In this document: positions 28,083-37,051 of the stretch, piece by piece
Numbering within the stretch: position 1 is the first letter of the stretch
Layout of the letters: each line of letters opens with the position of its first letter
Source of the DNA: Thioploca ingrica
Lineage (GTDB): Bacteria; Pseudomonadota; Gammaproteobacteria; Beggiatoales; Beggiatoaceae
Assembly (NCBI GenBank): GCA_000828835.1
Contig: AP014633.1
Location: 1,922,001 to 1,986,000, forward strand
DNA: 64,000 bases
Reading direction: 5' to 3'
Position numbers and translations under genes: made by a program
Notes under the pieces: generated by a model
What the model saw: the letters and a program-made list of their open reading frames with translations, nothing else
The model's database searches: none
What the model was told of the DNA's origin: nothing

Positions 28083-28456
28083 AGATCGTTTTGGATATGA
28101 ATCTTTCGCCGGCATGGATTCCATTTTTAAAAGCGGGTGGACATGAAGTCAAGCATTGGAGTGAGATTGGTGTTATAACCGCTACCGATATTGAAATTAT
28201 GGAGTGGGCACGAAATAATGATTATATCGTGTTCACACATGATTTGGATTTCAGCGCGCTTCTATTCGCCACTGAAGCAAAAGCACCCAGCGTTCTCCAA
28301 TTGAGAACTGAAGATATCCGACCTAAAACCGTTGGGAAACAAGTCTTGGCTGCTCTTCAACAAGCAGAAGAAAATATCAACCAAGGTGCATTAGTTACTA
28401 TTGATCCAAGCAAAAATCGAATAAGGTTATTACCATTAAAACAGAACAATCGTTAA
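28079..28456 (+). CDS. DUF5615 PIN-like toxin
   Basis: 125 residues. MKIVLDMNLSPAW at the start, IEIMEWARNNDYIVFTHDLDF in the middle and APSVLQLRTEDI are the DUF5615 (Mut7-C/PIN-like) pattern, with the acidic residues of the PIN active site (D6, D55-D58 region, D77, D79). The usual partner is a DUF433 protein, which precedes it with coupled translation. Probable ribonuclease toxin. Confidence 0.9.
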   Translation: MKIVLDMNLSPAWIPFLKAGGHEVKHWSEIGVITATDIEIMEWARNNDYIVFTHDLDFSALLFATEAKAPSVLQLRTEDIRPKTVGKQVLAALQQAEENINQGALVTIDPSKNRIRLLPLKQNNR

Positions 28457-28600
28457 ACGACTGTTCATAACTGTGGACAAATAGTCTTTTCTTAAAGAAA
28501 AATTGTACGCAACTAAATTAAAATTTAATAATATAATCAACTATTAAATTAATATTGCCTTAAATAAAATAATTTTATTACCGGTTTGCCCTAAAAAAGT

Positions 28601-28630
28601 TTGACGATAAGAGGGGTTATCCGGTATAAA
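28601..28630 (+). promoter_or_regulatory. Candidate sigma-70-type promoter for the cbb3 oxidase operon
   Basis: TTGACG at 28601-28606 and TATAAA at 28625-28630 are separated by 18 bases, about 150 bases before ccoN. No perfect FNR site (TTGAT-N4-ATCAA) was found in 28457-28779, although cbb3 operons are often FNR-controlled. The assignment rests on hexamer match and position only. Confidence 0.5.
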
Positions 28631-28779
28631 ATACGACTTGGTGTACCGTTCAGAGAAAATCAAACGGGCAAGTAACGCAGTGATTTATTAGTAATTCATT
28701 ATATTATTAGCAACGATTGAAAAAATGTTATAAGTGAATCTTTTTGTGGGCAATTCATTTATCAAGGAGAAGCAAACGC

Positions 28780-30228
28780 ATGGCGAAAGCAGCAACCTCA
28801 ATAGCAAGTCAACAGACCTATAATTATCAGGTCGTCAGACAATTTGCTATTATGACCGTGGTTTGGGGTGTTGTTGGCATGGCGGTCGGTGTCTATATTG
28901 CCGCCGAACTGGCATGGCCTTGGCTCAATTTTGATATTCCCTATATCACCTTTAGTCGTCTACGACCTTTACATACTAATGCCGTGATTTTTGCCTTTGG
29001 CGGCTCGGCTTTATTTGCAACCTCTTACTATGTGGTACAACGTACCTGTCATACCCGCTTGTTTTCCGATGGTCTGGCTGCGTTTACCTTTTGGGGTTGG
29101 CAATTAGTGATTGTATTAGCGGCGATTACCTTACCGTTAGGGATTACCTCCAGTAAAGAGTATGCAGAATTAGAATGGCCAATTGATATTCTGATTACTT
29201 TAGTATGGGTTACCTATGCTATCGTGTTTTTTGGCACGATTTTCAAGCGTAAAACGCCGCATATTTATGTCGCTAACTGGTTTTATGGCGCATTCATTCT
29301 AACTATTGCTTTGTTACATATTTTCAATAACTTAGCAGTACCAGTTTCCTTATGGAAATCCTATTCAGCTTATGCGGGTGTACAAGATGCGATGGTGCAG
29401 TGGTGGTATGGTCATAATGCCGTCGGATTCTTTTTAACCGCGGGATTTTTGGGAATGATGTACTACTTCGTACCCAAACAAGCGAATCGGCCAGTCTATT
29501 CTTATCGCTTATCCATTGTTCATTTCTGGGCCTTGATATTCACCTATATTTGGGCTGGTCCGCATCATTTACACTACACCGCTTTACCCGATTGGACCCA
29601 ATCTTTAGGTATGGTCATGTCTTTAATCTTATTAGCACCTTCTTGGGGTGGGATGATTAACGGCATTATGACTTTATCCGGTGCCTGGGAAAAACTGCGT
29701 AGTGATCCGATTTTACGCTTCTTAATTGTCTCCATCTCTTTTTACGGAATGTCTACCTTTGAAGGGCCGATGATGGCTATTAAAACCGTCAATGCGCTCT
29801 CACACTTTACCGATTGGACGATTGGACATGTTCACTCCGGCGCATTGGGTTGGGTAGCTATGATTTCAATGGGAAGTATGTATTACCTCATTCCCAGGTT
29901 GTTTGGACGCGAATTATATAGCCTTAAACTCGTCGAACTGCATTTTTGGATGGCGACGATTGGTATCGTCCTCTATATCTCAGCGATGTGGGTTTCTGGC
30001 ATTATGCAAGGACTCATGTGGCGCGCAGTCAATCCAGATGGTACCTTAACTTACAGTTTTGTGGAATCGGTACAAGCGATGCATCCTTATTATGTTACTC
30101 GCTGGGTTGGTGGTGTGTCTTTCTTTTCCGGCATGTTGGTGATGGCTTATAACGTCTTACGGACGGTAACCAATCCACAAACGACCGAAGTGAATGATAA
30201 AGTTATCGCGCCTGCTTTAGCTCATTAA
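28780..30228 (+). CDS. ccoN: CcoN, cytochrome cbb3 oxidase catalytic subunit I
   Basis: The ATG at 28780 is preceded by AAGGAG at 10 bases, so I choose it over the upstream in-frame TTG; 482 residues, normal for CcoN. About twelve transmembrane helices. Histidine ligands for heme b, heme b3 and CuB lie in [39 protein letters not shown] and [11 protein letters not shown]. It reduces oxygen to water with high affinity and pumps protons. First gene of ccoNOQP. Confidence 0.98.
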   Translation: MAKAATSIASQQTYNYQVVRQFAIMTVVWGVVGMAVGVYIAAELAWPWLNFDIPYITFSRLRPLHTNAVIFAFGGSALFATSYYVVQRTCHTRLFSDGLAAFTFWGWQLVIVLAAITLPLGITSSKEYAELEWPIDILITLVWVTYAIVFFGTIFKRKTPHIYVANWFYGAFILTIALLHIFNNLAVPVSLWKSYSAYAGVQDAMVQWWYGHNAVGFFLTAGFLGMMYYFVPKQANRPVYSYRLSIVHFWALIFTYIWAGPHHLHYTALPDWTQSLGMVMSLILLAPSWGGMINGIMTLSGAWEKLRSDPILRFLIVSISFYGMSTFEGPMMAIKTVNALSHFTDWTIGHVHSGALGWVAMISMGSMYYLIPRLFGRELYSLKLVELHFWMATIGIVLYISAMWVSGIMQGLMWRAVNPDGTLTYSFVESVQAMHPYYVTRWVGGVSFFSGMLVMAYNVLRTVTNPQTTEVNDKVIAPALAH

Positions 30229-30240
30229 AGGAAAAAGCCA

Positions 30241-30858
30241 ATGGCAACAGCACACGAAAAAGTTGAAAAAAATTTAGGCTTACTGATTATTTTCACTCTG
30301 TTAGTGGTCAGTATCGGGGGATTAGTCGAAATCGTCCCATTATTTTTTATGCAATCCACCACGCAACCGGTAGAAGGCTTAAAACCTTACTCGGCATTGC
30401 AACTCGCCGGACGTGACATTTACGTTCGGGAGGGTTGTTATGTTTGTCATTCTCAAATGATACGCCCTTTCAGGGCTGAAACCGAACGATATGGACACTA
30501 TTCGGTAGCGGGGGAATTTGTTTATGATCGACCTTTTCAATGGGGTTCAAAACGAACCGGCCCGGATTTACAGCGCGTTGGAGGACGTTATAGTGATGAT
30601 TGGCATTATGCGCATTTGCGAAATCCGCGTGATGTGGTACCAGAATCGGTGATGCCAGGTTATCCTTGGCTGCTAGAAAACCACATTGATGGCAAAGAAG
30701 TACAACATAAGATGCAGGTGCTCAAAAATTGGTTTGGTCATCCTTATACCGATGAAGAAATTAGCAAAGCACCGGAAGAAGTAGACGGTAAATTGGAAAT
30801 ACAAGCGGTTATTGCTTACCTGCAAAACTTAGGTACAGCTATCAAGACGGTGAGGTAA
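30241..30858 (+). CDS. ccoO: CcoO, cbb3 oxidase monoheme cytochrome c subunit
   Basis: 205 residues. One N-terminal transmembrane anchor (about residues 13-35), then a periplasmic cytochrome c domain with the heme site [13 protein letters not shown] and an axial Met in the VMPGYPWL region. It passes electrons from CcoP to CcoN. It starts 12 bases after ccoN; AAAGGAAAAAGCC precedes the ATG. Confidence 0.98.
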   Translation: MATAHEKVEKNLGLLIIFTLLVVSIGGLVEIVPLFFMQSTTQPVEGLKPYSALQLAGRDIYVREGCYVCHSQMIRPFRAETERYGHYSVAGEFVYDRPFQWGSKRTGPDLQRVGGRYSDDWHYAHLRNPRDVVPESVMPGYPWLLENHIDGKEVQHKMQVLKNWFGHPYTDEEISKAPEEVDGKLEIQAVIAYLQNLGTAIKTVR

Positions 30859-30864
30859 TCAAGA

Positions 30865-31044
30865 ATGGGAATCTTACCACTGATTCATTCTATTTGGACA
30901 ATTGTGGTCATGGTCGTCTTTTTAAGTATTGTGGTATGGGCTTATAGCAGCAAGCGTCAAGTCAAATTTGATGAAGCGGCTCGCTTACCTTTAGATGACG
31001 ATGATTCAGTAGAAACCATAGCTAAGGAGAAGCGTCATGTTTGA
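30865..31044 (+). CDS. ccoQ: CcoQ-like small subunit of cbb3 oxidase
   Basis: A 59-residue gene between ccoO and ccoP. It encodes MGILPLIHSIWTIVVMVVF, a single transmembrane helix to about residue 27, then SSKRQVKFDEAARLPLDDDD, the typical CcoQ tail (F-[DE]-E-AA-x-LPL-DD). CcoQ stabilises the complex. It starts 6 bases after ccoO and overlaps the ccoP start by 8 bases. Confidence 0.93.
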   Translation: MGILPLIHSIWTIVVMVVFLSIVVWAYSSKRQVKFDEAARLPLDDDDSVETIAKEKRHV

Positions 31045-31963
31045 CCATAACCTATTTTTCAGTCAATTTTGGAACGGGTGGATTATTATACTCACCCTCG
31101 GGGGAATTGTTGGCTTATTTTGGCTAATTATTTGGATGTCTTCTAGTCGCCCCAAACCCGACCAAAAAATTGAAACGATGGGACATGTTTGGGACGAAAG
31201 TTTAGAAGAATATAACAACCCCCTGCCCATGTGGTGGTTAATGATGTTCTATTTTACCTTGATATTTGGCATTCTCTACTTAGTACTGTATCCGGGACTG
31301 GGTTCGTTTGCTGGTATCTTAGAATGGAGTAGTGCCAAACAACATCAACAGGAAGTTGAAGCCGCCAAGTCAAAATATGGGCCCATTTACGCTAAATATC
31401 AAAATGAACCGATTGATAAATTAGCTAAAAATCCAGATGCCGTCGAAATGGGACGCCATTTATTTTTGACTTATTGTACGGCTTGTCATGGTTCAGATGC
31501 GGGTGGTGGCCCTGGTTTTCCTAACTTGCGCGATAATGATTGGCTTTATGGTGGTGAACCGGAAACCATTCAAACCACCATTACGAGTGGGCGCCAAGGT
31601 ATGATGCCCACTGCTGAACAAAATAATCTGCATGGAGAAAATGACATTAACAATGCCGCACAATATGTGCTGAGCCTCAGTGGTCGCCAACATGACACCG
31701 CCGCCGCTGCCGAAGGCCAAAAAATCTTCATGCAAATCTGTATAGCTTGTCATGGTCCAGAAGGTAAAGGTACCCCCGCTCTGGGTGCCCCCAACTTAAC
31801 TGATGAAACTTGGTTATATGGTGGTTCGGAAGACAAAATTAAAGAAACCATCACCAAAGGACGGCAAGGTCGTATGCCAGCGCATGGTGAATTATTAGGT
31901 GAAGCTAAAGTACATTTGTTAGCAACTTATGTTTATAGCCTATCGCAGGAAAATACTAAATAA
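31037..31963 (+). CDS. ccoP: CcoP, cbb3 oxidase diheme cytochrome c subunit
   Basis: 308 residues. Two transmembrane helices (about 10-32 and 63-88), then two cytochrome c domains with heme sites CTACHGSDAGG and CIACHGPEGKG. The axial Met residues are in GRQGMMP and GRQGRMP. It accepts electrons from cytochrome c or bc1. The assembly genes ccoGHIS do not follow directly. Confidence 0.97.
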   Translation: MFDHNLFFSQFWNGWIIILTLGGIVGLFWLIIWMSSSRPKPDQKIETMGHVWDESLEEYNNPLPMWWLMMFYFTLIFGILYLVLYPGLGSFAGILEWSSAKQHQQEVEAAKSKYGPIYAKYQNEPIDKLAKNPDAVEMGRHLFLTYCTACHGSDAGGGPGFPNLRDNDWLYGGEPETIQTTITSGRQGMMPTAEQNNLHGENDINNAAQYVLSLSGRQHDTAAAAEGQKIFMQICIACHGPEGKGTPALGAPNLTDETWLYGGSEDKIKETITKGRQGRMPAHGELLGEAKVHLLATYVYSLSQENTK

Positions 31964-32510
31964 TTTAAATTTATCGCGTTAACAAACTACGGTAAAGGTA
32001 AACTTAAAGTTGGGTAGTTTTGTAGTCTGACAAACTCATTATTTAATAATGGTTCGAACATTAAAATCAGTGCATTACAGCTAAAGCGGTTCGAAATATT
32101 GACTTAATAACTGAGTTGACACACCCGACGATTTTTTCCAGTTCCCCCCTTTGACAAAGGGGGGTATAGGGGGGATTTAAGGGGTTGAAATCTAAAAATC
32201 CCCCTCAATCCCCCTTTGTCAAAGGGGGAAGTAAAAAGTCTTAACTTAATGGCAGTGGGGGTAATGGTGGATTTAAGAGGTTGATAGCAAAGCTAATTTC
32301 CTTTAATTTCCTCAAGTAAAATGGAAGAATAATCGCTTAAGTTGACGGCAGTGGGAAGTTAGGCCACTGGTAAGTGTAGATAGTCAATTAGGTTTCAATA
32401 GCCCTTATCGGAATTTCCACAATCGCTGGTTGGAAGGCGTATGGATTGTAGGAAGCCCTGTTATTTTCGATAATGTCTAATCTAAATACTGACTGCCCGG
32501 AGCAAACTGA
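31964..32510. other. 547-base repeat-rich gap between ccoP and cstA
   Basis: No gene is supported. It contains the G/C-run inverted repeat at 32142-32230, a solo TTAACTTAATGGCAGTGGGG motif near 32238 related to the MITE-like element at 24621-24705, and a looser CTTAAGTTGACGGCAGTGGG copy near 32336. The cstA promoter must lie at its right end. Confidence 0.6.
32142..32230. repeat. MITE-like inverted repeat with CCCCCTTTGACAAAGGGGG arms
   Basis: The left arm (from 32142: TTCCCCCCTTTGACAAAGGG, then a GGGGGGATTT stretch) and the right arm (ending at 32230) are inverted copies about 37 bases long around a short AAGGGGTTGAAATCTAAA centre. Each arm also contains its own small palindrome CCCTTTGACAAAGGG. 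A degraded relative adjoins the element at 24621-24705. Confidence 0.75.
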
Positions 32511-34571
32511 ATGACAAAAAACTTCTTACACTCGCTTATTTGGATAGGGATTGCTTTTCTCGGTGCGGCGGCTTTAGAAGCAATTGCATTCAATCGAGGA
32601 GAAACGGTGAATGCTATCTGGTTTATTACCGCCGCAATCTGCACTTATGCCATCGCTTATCGCTTTTACAGTGCCTGGATTGCTGCTAAAGTATTAGTCC
32701 TGGACAGTTCTCGCGCTACGCCGGCGGAACGTTTTGATAATGGACGAGATTTCGTTCCTACTCACAAATGGATTGTGTTTGGTCATCATTTTGCCGCCAT
32801 TGCCGGCCCAGGCCCATTGGTGGGACCGACCTTGGCTGCCCAATTTGGCTACTTACCCGGCACGCTCTGGATATTGATTGGCTCGGTGTTAGGGGGTTGT
32901 GTACAAGACATGATTATCATGTTCTGTTCTATCCGTCGTGAGGGACGGAGTCTTGGACAAATCGCACGCGAAGAGATTGGAATAATTGGAGGCGCAGCCG
33001 CATTGCTTGGAACCATGATGATTATGATTATTCTCATCGCTGTTCTGGGATTGGTCGTGGTCAATGCGATGAAACATAGTCCCTGGGCGACTTCTACTGT
33101 TTTTGCGACCATTCCCATTGCCATGATCGTTGGCATTTATATGCGTCACCTGCGTCCTGGACGCGTTTTAGAAGGTTCCCTGATAGGAGTCAGTTTACTG
33201 ATTGTTGCCACCCTAGCAGGGGGATGGGTAGATCAACAACCCTCCTTACATGTCTGGTTCGACCAAGCCCCTGAGACGTTGGTGTGGTTCATTATCGGCT
33301 ATGGTTTTTTTGCAGCCATTTTGCCGGTCTGGCTGTTACTTGCGCCACGTGACTACCTCTCTACTTTTATGAAACTGGGGACGGTACTCCTCCTGGCGAT
33401 AGCTATCGTTCTTCTCAGTCCCCAGATTAAAATGCCGGCTTTGACTCAATTTACTGATGGGACCGGCCCTCTCTTTGGTGGCAAAATTTTTCCCTTTGTT
33501 TTTATTACGATTGCCTGTGGGGCCGTATCGGGGTTCCACGCGCTCATCTCTTCTGGTACAACGCCCAAACTCTTATCCAATGAAAGTGATCTGCGGATGA
33601 TAGGGTATGGCGGGATGATACTGGAATCTTTTGTCGCCATAATGGCCATGATTGCTGCTAGCATTCTTGAGCCGGGTGTCTATTTTGCCATTAATAGTCC
33701 GGTTGGCGTGGTGGGCGTCAACATGGCAGATGCGGTTGCTAAAATCTCCTCCTGGGGGTTCCCGGTCACGGTGGAACAAATGCAACACTTAGCCCAACGT
33801 ATGGGCGAATACACCCTATTTGCCCGCACGGGGGGAGCGCCCTCGTTAGCAGTCGGCATGGCAACGATTTTTGGCACTGTTTTCAGCCATCATCTTCTAG
33901 CGGTATGGTATCACTTTGCTATCATGTTTGAAGCCGTTTTTATCCTTACCACGGTAGACGCGGGGACCAGAGTAGGACGTTTTATGCTACAAGATCTTCT
34001 TGGAAACATTTGGAAGCCTTTTGGTCAAACTTCCTGGTACCCTTCTGTCTTGGTGACCAGTGCGATTGTCGTCGGAGCATGGGGATATTTCCTCTATGTG
34101 GGGGTACTTGATCCTAATGGGGGAATCAATATTCTCTGGCCGCTATTTGGTATTTCCAATCAGATGTTAGCGGCGATTGCCTTGTCTGTTGCGACGGGCA
34201 TTCTCGTTAAATCAGGAAAACTAAAATATGCTTGGGTGACCGGATTGCCCCTCGCTTGGTTAGCCATTATCACGACGACCGCCGCCTGGGAAAAGATAAT
34301 GAGTCCAGATATTCGGGTTGGATTTTTTGCGGCGGCCAATGAGTTAGCGACGAAATTAGCCGCCGGTGCTTTACCGCCAGAGAAGGTAGCCATAGCACCT
34401 CAACTCATCTTTAATCAACGCTTGGATGGTTGGCTAACGTTTTTCCTAGTGGGGGTCTTATGGATAGTCATTGCCGATACTTTACGAGTCAGTATTCGTT
34501 ATTTATTGGGTAGAAGCGTCCCTTCCCTAACGGAGTCTGGTTATGTACAAACGCAATTAGCTCAGGTTTAA
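32511..34571 (+). CDS. cstA: CstA, carbon-starvation/pyruvate transporter
   Basis: 686 residues and about 16 transmembrane helices, close to the E. coli protein's length. Family motifs include GHHFAAIAGPGPLVGPTLAAQ, VSGFHALISSGTTPK and LTTVDAGTRVGRFMLQD. CstA and its relative BtsT take up pyruvate (and are linked to peptides). Followed after 24 bases by its usual small partner gene. Confidence 0.96.
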   Translation: MTKNFLHSLIWIGIAFLGAAALEAIAFNRGETVNAIWFITAAICTYAIAYRFYSAWIAAKVLVLDSSRATPAERFDNGRDFVPTHKWIVFGHHFAAIAGPGPLVGPTLAAQFGYLPGTLWILIGSVLGGCVQDMIIMFCSIRREGRSLGQIAREEIGIIGGAAALLGTMMIMIILIAVLGLVVVNAMKHSPWATSTVFATIPIAMIVGIYMRHLRPGRVLEGSLIGVSLLIVATLAGGWVDQQPSLHVWFDQAPETLVWFIIGYGFFAAILPVWLLLAPRDYLSTFMKLGTVLLLAIAIVLLSPQIKMPALTQFTDGTGPLFGGKIFPFVFITIACGAVSGFHALISSGTTPKLLSNESDLRMIGYGGMILESFVAIMAMIAASILEPGVYFAINSPVGVVGVNMADAVAKISSWGFPVTVEQMQHLAQRMGEYTLFARTGGAPSLAVGMATIFGTVFSHHLLAVWYHFAIMFEAVFILTTVDAGTRVGRFMLQDLLGNIWKPFGQTSWYPSVLVTSAIVVGAWGYFLYVGVLDPNGGINILWPLFGISNQMLAAIALSVATGILVKSGKLKYAWVTGLPLAWLAIITTTAAWEKIMSPDIRVGFFAAANELATKLAAGALPPEKVAIAPQLIFNQRLDGWLTFFLVGVLWIVIADTLRVSIRYLLGRSVPSLTESGYVQTQLAQV

Positions 34572-34595
34572 TTTTTTAACAAGAGGAATCGTCTC

Positions 34596-34778
34596 ATGCT
34601 ACGAGACAAATTGAAACAAATATGGAAATGGGTGCAAGAACTGTCGGGTGATGATGCGTATGAACGTTACTTACATCATCATACTCAACATCATGCTGAC
34701 CAACCTCCTATGACTCGTCAAGCATTTTTTCTGTGGCGACAGGAAAGCAAATGGAATGGGGTGAGACGGTGTTGTTGA
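34596..34778 (+). CDS. YbdD/YjiX-family small protein, CstA partner
   Basis: 60 residues: KQIWKWVQELSGDDAYERYL, then a His-rich stretch and PPMTRQAFFLWRQESKW, which is the YbdD/YjiX (DUF466) signature. Such proteins are encoded beside CstA/BtsT transporters and are needed for pyruvate transport by them. AAGAGGAATCGTCTC precedes the ATG. The 299 bases after it hold no further gene. Confidence 0.93.
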   Translation: MLRDKLKQIWKWVQELSGDDAYERYLHHHTQHHADQPPMTRQAFFLWRQESKWNGVRRCC

Positions 34779-35077
34779 CCCCCCTGAAAATAATTAGCGC
34801 TGTTGATGGATTTCGCTCCGCTCACCCCATTCTGCAGCTAGGTAAAGTTGGCATTTCTCACCATAAGATTAACAAAAACAAATATTTAATTATAATGTTT
34901 GGGTAGCGTTTCCCGGTGTCCTGATTCCGCTGGACAAATTCGTGGGGTTGGAACATACTGAATAAATCTGATATTTCTAACATTTTGCTCTAGCCGGCTG
35001 ACTTTGCTACGATCTGGCGATCTGGCGGCGGCTGAGTTTCCACGTTAAACCTTTGCTCCAAAGTCAAGTATTGCGAA

Positions 35078-35476
35078 ATGTATTTCGACTTTCTTATTCT
35101 AAAACGCCCCGTGTCGTTACAGACAAGAAATCGCGCCAACTTACAGGCATGGAAAAGATATGTGCAAGCTGAAGCCGCAAGAACTTGGTCAGGACAGATT
35201 TATTCTGGGCAAGACATCCACCTAACATTGGTGTATCTTTACGAGAGTGATCCGGTTGATACTGACAACATAGTAAAACCCATACAAGACGCACTTGTAG
35301 GTCTCATTTACGAAGATGATTTGCTCGTTACGGATGTAGAATCGCACCGTCGTCCACTGACTGGCACATTTGATCTGACACGATGTCCCAATGCCCTTAT
35401 TCAGGGTATAGCATCAGGCACAGAATGTGTGTATGTTAGAGTATGCGCATCTCGATTACTGGAGGATTACTTATGA
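35078..35476 (+). CDS. RusA-like Holliday-junction resolvase-fold nuclease
   Basis: 132 residues with the complete RusA catalytic set: D61-x-D63-N64, K67, D71-A-L and E79-D80-D81 in PVDTDNIVKPIQDALVGLIY. RusA enzymes resolve four-way junctions and are often phage-derived. Here the gene stands alone with a PD-(D/E)XK/HEPN gene whose ATG overlaps its stop by 4 bases, without other phage genes. No clear ribosome-binding site precedes the ATG. Confidence 0.82.
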   Translation: MYFDFLILKRPVSLQTRNRANLQAWKRYVQAEAARTWSGQIYSGQDIHLTLVYLYESDPVDTDNIVKPIQDALVGLIYEDDLLVTDVESHRRPLTGTFDLTRCPNALIQGIASGTECVYVRVCASRLLEDYL

Positions 35477-36138
35477 CTTCCAATTCTAAACGCGTTCATA
35501 GCGTTCTTGGGTCTAAAGTCGCAGATAAATATAGAGCGCAGGGGTTTGAAGTTGTTCTCGAACCTCAGAATGCAGAACTTCCTTTTGATTTAGGAACCTA
35601 TCGTCCTGACCTGATTGCAAAAAAATCGCCTAACGAAGGCTATATAATCGAAGTGAAAAGTTCTGTTTCTCGAATACCGATTGACCGTTATCGAGAAATC
35701 GCTGAAGTAGTAGCACAACATGTTGGTTGGCGTTTCTTGTTGGTAACCGGAGAGGATGTTTCTCTAAGTGAGCAAGCAACAGACGGTGACGGATTGCTAA
35801 CTTGGGAACAAATGCTACAACGCCAAATACAAGCCGAAAGACTTTTGTCTCTCGGAGAAGCCGAAGGAGCGTTTTTATCTTTATGGGGAATATTAGAAGC
35901 GGCACTGCGGCGGCAAGCAAACAAGATGTCAATTCCTATAGAACGCTTTCCAACTCTATCTCTAATAAATCATCTGTATTCACAAGGTGAACTCTCTATA
36001 GAGCAATTCGATAAAGTGAAGGCACTTCAAGCAATCCGAAATCGCTTTGTTCATGGATACCAAACCCCCAATCTTGTAGAATCCACAAAACAACTTCAAG
36101 AACTTGTCAATGAATTAATTGCATTGTGGGGTCAATGA
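35473..36138 (+). CDS. PD-(D/E)XK nuclease domain fused to a HEPN-like domain
   Basis: The ATG at 35473 has GGAGG at 7 bases and overlaps the RusA stop, so I prefer it to the upstream start; 221 residues. Residues about 10-95 form a restriction-endonuclease-like fold with PD at 45-46 and E60-V-K62 (RPDLIAK, GYIIEVKSS). Residues about 125-220 are helical with R189-N-R-F-V-H194, the R-x4-H motif of HEPN ribonucleases, inside LQAIRNRFVHGY. The architecture suggests a toxin or defence effector coupled to the RusA-like protein. No known system is recognised. Confidence 0.72.
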   Translation: MTSNSKRVHSVLGSKVADKYRAQGFEVVLEPQNAELPFDLGTYRPDLIAKKSPNEGYIIEVKSSVSRIPIDRYREIAEVVAQHVGWRFLLVTGEDVSLSEQATDGDGLLTWEQMLQRQIQAERLLSLGEAEGAFLSLWGILEAALRRQANKMSIPIERFPTLSLINHLYSQGELSIEQFDKVKALQAIRNRFVHGYQTPNLVESTKQLQELVNELIALWGQ

Positions 36139-36315
36139 TAATATGGCTTCACCAAAAAATTTATCAAATCCTCGTTCTCTTAATCCAGTTATAAGTTTTT
36201 TGTCACTCGTCCATAAAAGTCCGTCTAATTCTAAGGTAAGTGCAACAACAAGTGTGTCATCTTGATCAATTTCTCTACATAAGATGTTAGTATCCACAAT
36301 GATAGTTTTACTCAT
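36115..36315 (-). pseudogene. Internally deleted PIN-domain protein
   Basis: From the ATG at 36315 about 66 residues are encoded: SKTIIVDTNIL, the first PIN strand with its active-site Asp, joined directly to DDTLVVALTLELDGLLWTSD, KKLITGLRERGF, the last third of a PIN domain. A full PIN domain needs about 70 more residues between these parts. It is convergent with and overlaps the HEPN gene by 24 bases. Probably a decayed VapC-type toxin. Confidence 0.7.
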
Positions 36316-36348
36316 ATTCAAGCATTTTTCCTTTCAATTTATTCCAAT

Positions 36349-37041
36349 TCACACCTCCAACTTATACCCTATCCCATAAATTGAACGAATTCTCTCCAAA
36401 TCGGGTTGTATTTCCGCAATTTTTTTACGAATGTTTTTAATATGACTGTCCACCGTGCGATCCGTCACGATACGATGATCTTCGTAAAGGCGCTCTAGAA
36501 GTTGAGCACGGGAATATACTCGTCCTGGAGATTGCAACAGAGTATACAACAGGCGAAATTCGGCGGGAGTCAAATCGAGTACCGTGCCATTCAAACGAAT
36601 TTGATAATTTTCCAGTTCCACCTCAAAACCACTCGCTATCGCATTAAATGTACCCGGTGGATTATCCAAACGGCGAAAAATTGCCTTGACCCGCGCCACA
36701 ACTTCGCGAGGGCTATAAGGCTTGCAGATATAATCATCAGCGCCCAATTCTAACCCGATTAGGCGATCAATTTCCTCCACCCGTGCAGTGGCCATGATGA
36801 TGGGCACATTAGAAAATGTACGCACCTCGCGGCAAATTTCAATCCCATCTTTACCAGGCAACATCAGATCAAGCAAAATCAAATCCGGCGGTTGTCCCCG
36901 CATCCAGGGTACTACGTCTAATCCATTGTTTAAGCAGTGAGTCTGGAAATTTGCTTGGTGCAAATAATCTTGCAGCAATCTGGCAAGCTTGTGCTCGTCT
37001 TCGACGATGAGGATAAGTCGAATGTTATTTGGTTTTGTCAT
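36349..37041 (-). CDS. OmpR-family response regulator
   Basis: 230 residues. Receiver domain with acidic pocket (LIVEDEHK), phospho-Asp in LILLDLMLPGKDG and the conserved Thr/Lys region (YICKPYSPREVVAR). A C-terminal winged helix follows (LTPAEFRLLYTLLQSPGRVY, then DRTVDSHIKNIRKKI). It is translated just after its cognate kinase gene (10-base gap). Likely targets are the adjacent DUF4405 and EF-hand genes, inferred from proximity. Confidence 0.95.
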   Translation of the reverse strand: MTKPNNIRLILIVEDEHKLARLLQDYLHQANFQTHCLNNGLDVVPWMRGQPPDLILLDLMLPGKDGIEICREVRTFSNVPIIMATARVEEIDRLIGLELGADDYICKPYSPREVVARVKAIFRRLDNPPGTFNAIASGFEVELENYQIRLNGTVLDLTPAEFRLLYTLLQSPGRVYSRAQLLERLYEDHRIVTDRTVDSHIKNIRKKIAEIQPDLERIRSIYGIGYKLEV

Positions 37042-37051
37042 TTAATTAGCC

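Noticed and set aside
32142..32230. Riboswitch or sRNA gene upstream of cstA
   Set aside because: The symmetrical inverted arms and the relative near 24706-24740 fit a mobile palindrome better. No known riboswitch core was recognised.
32849..33877. Several minus-strand ORFs inside cstA
   Set aside because: They are shadows of a strongly conserved 686-residue transporter and have no family features or start signals.
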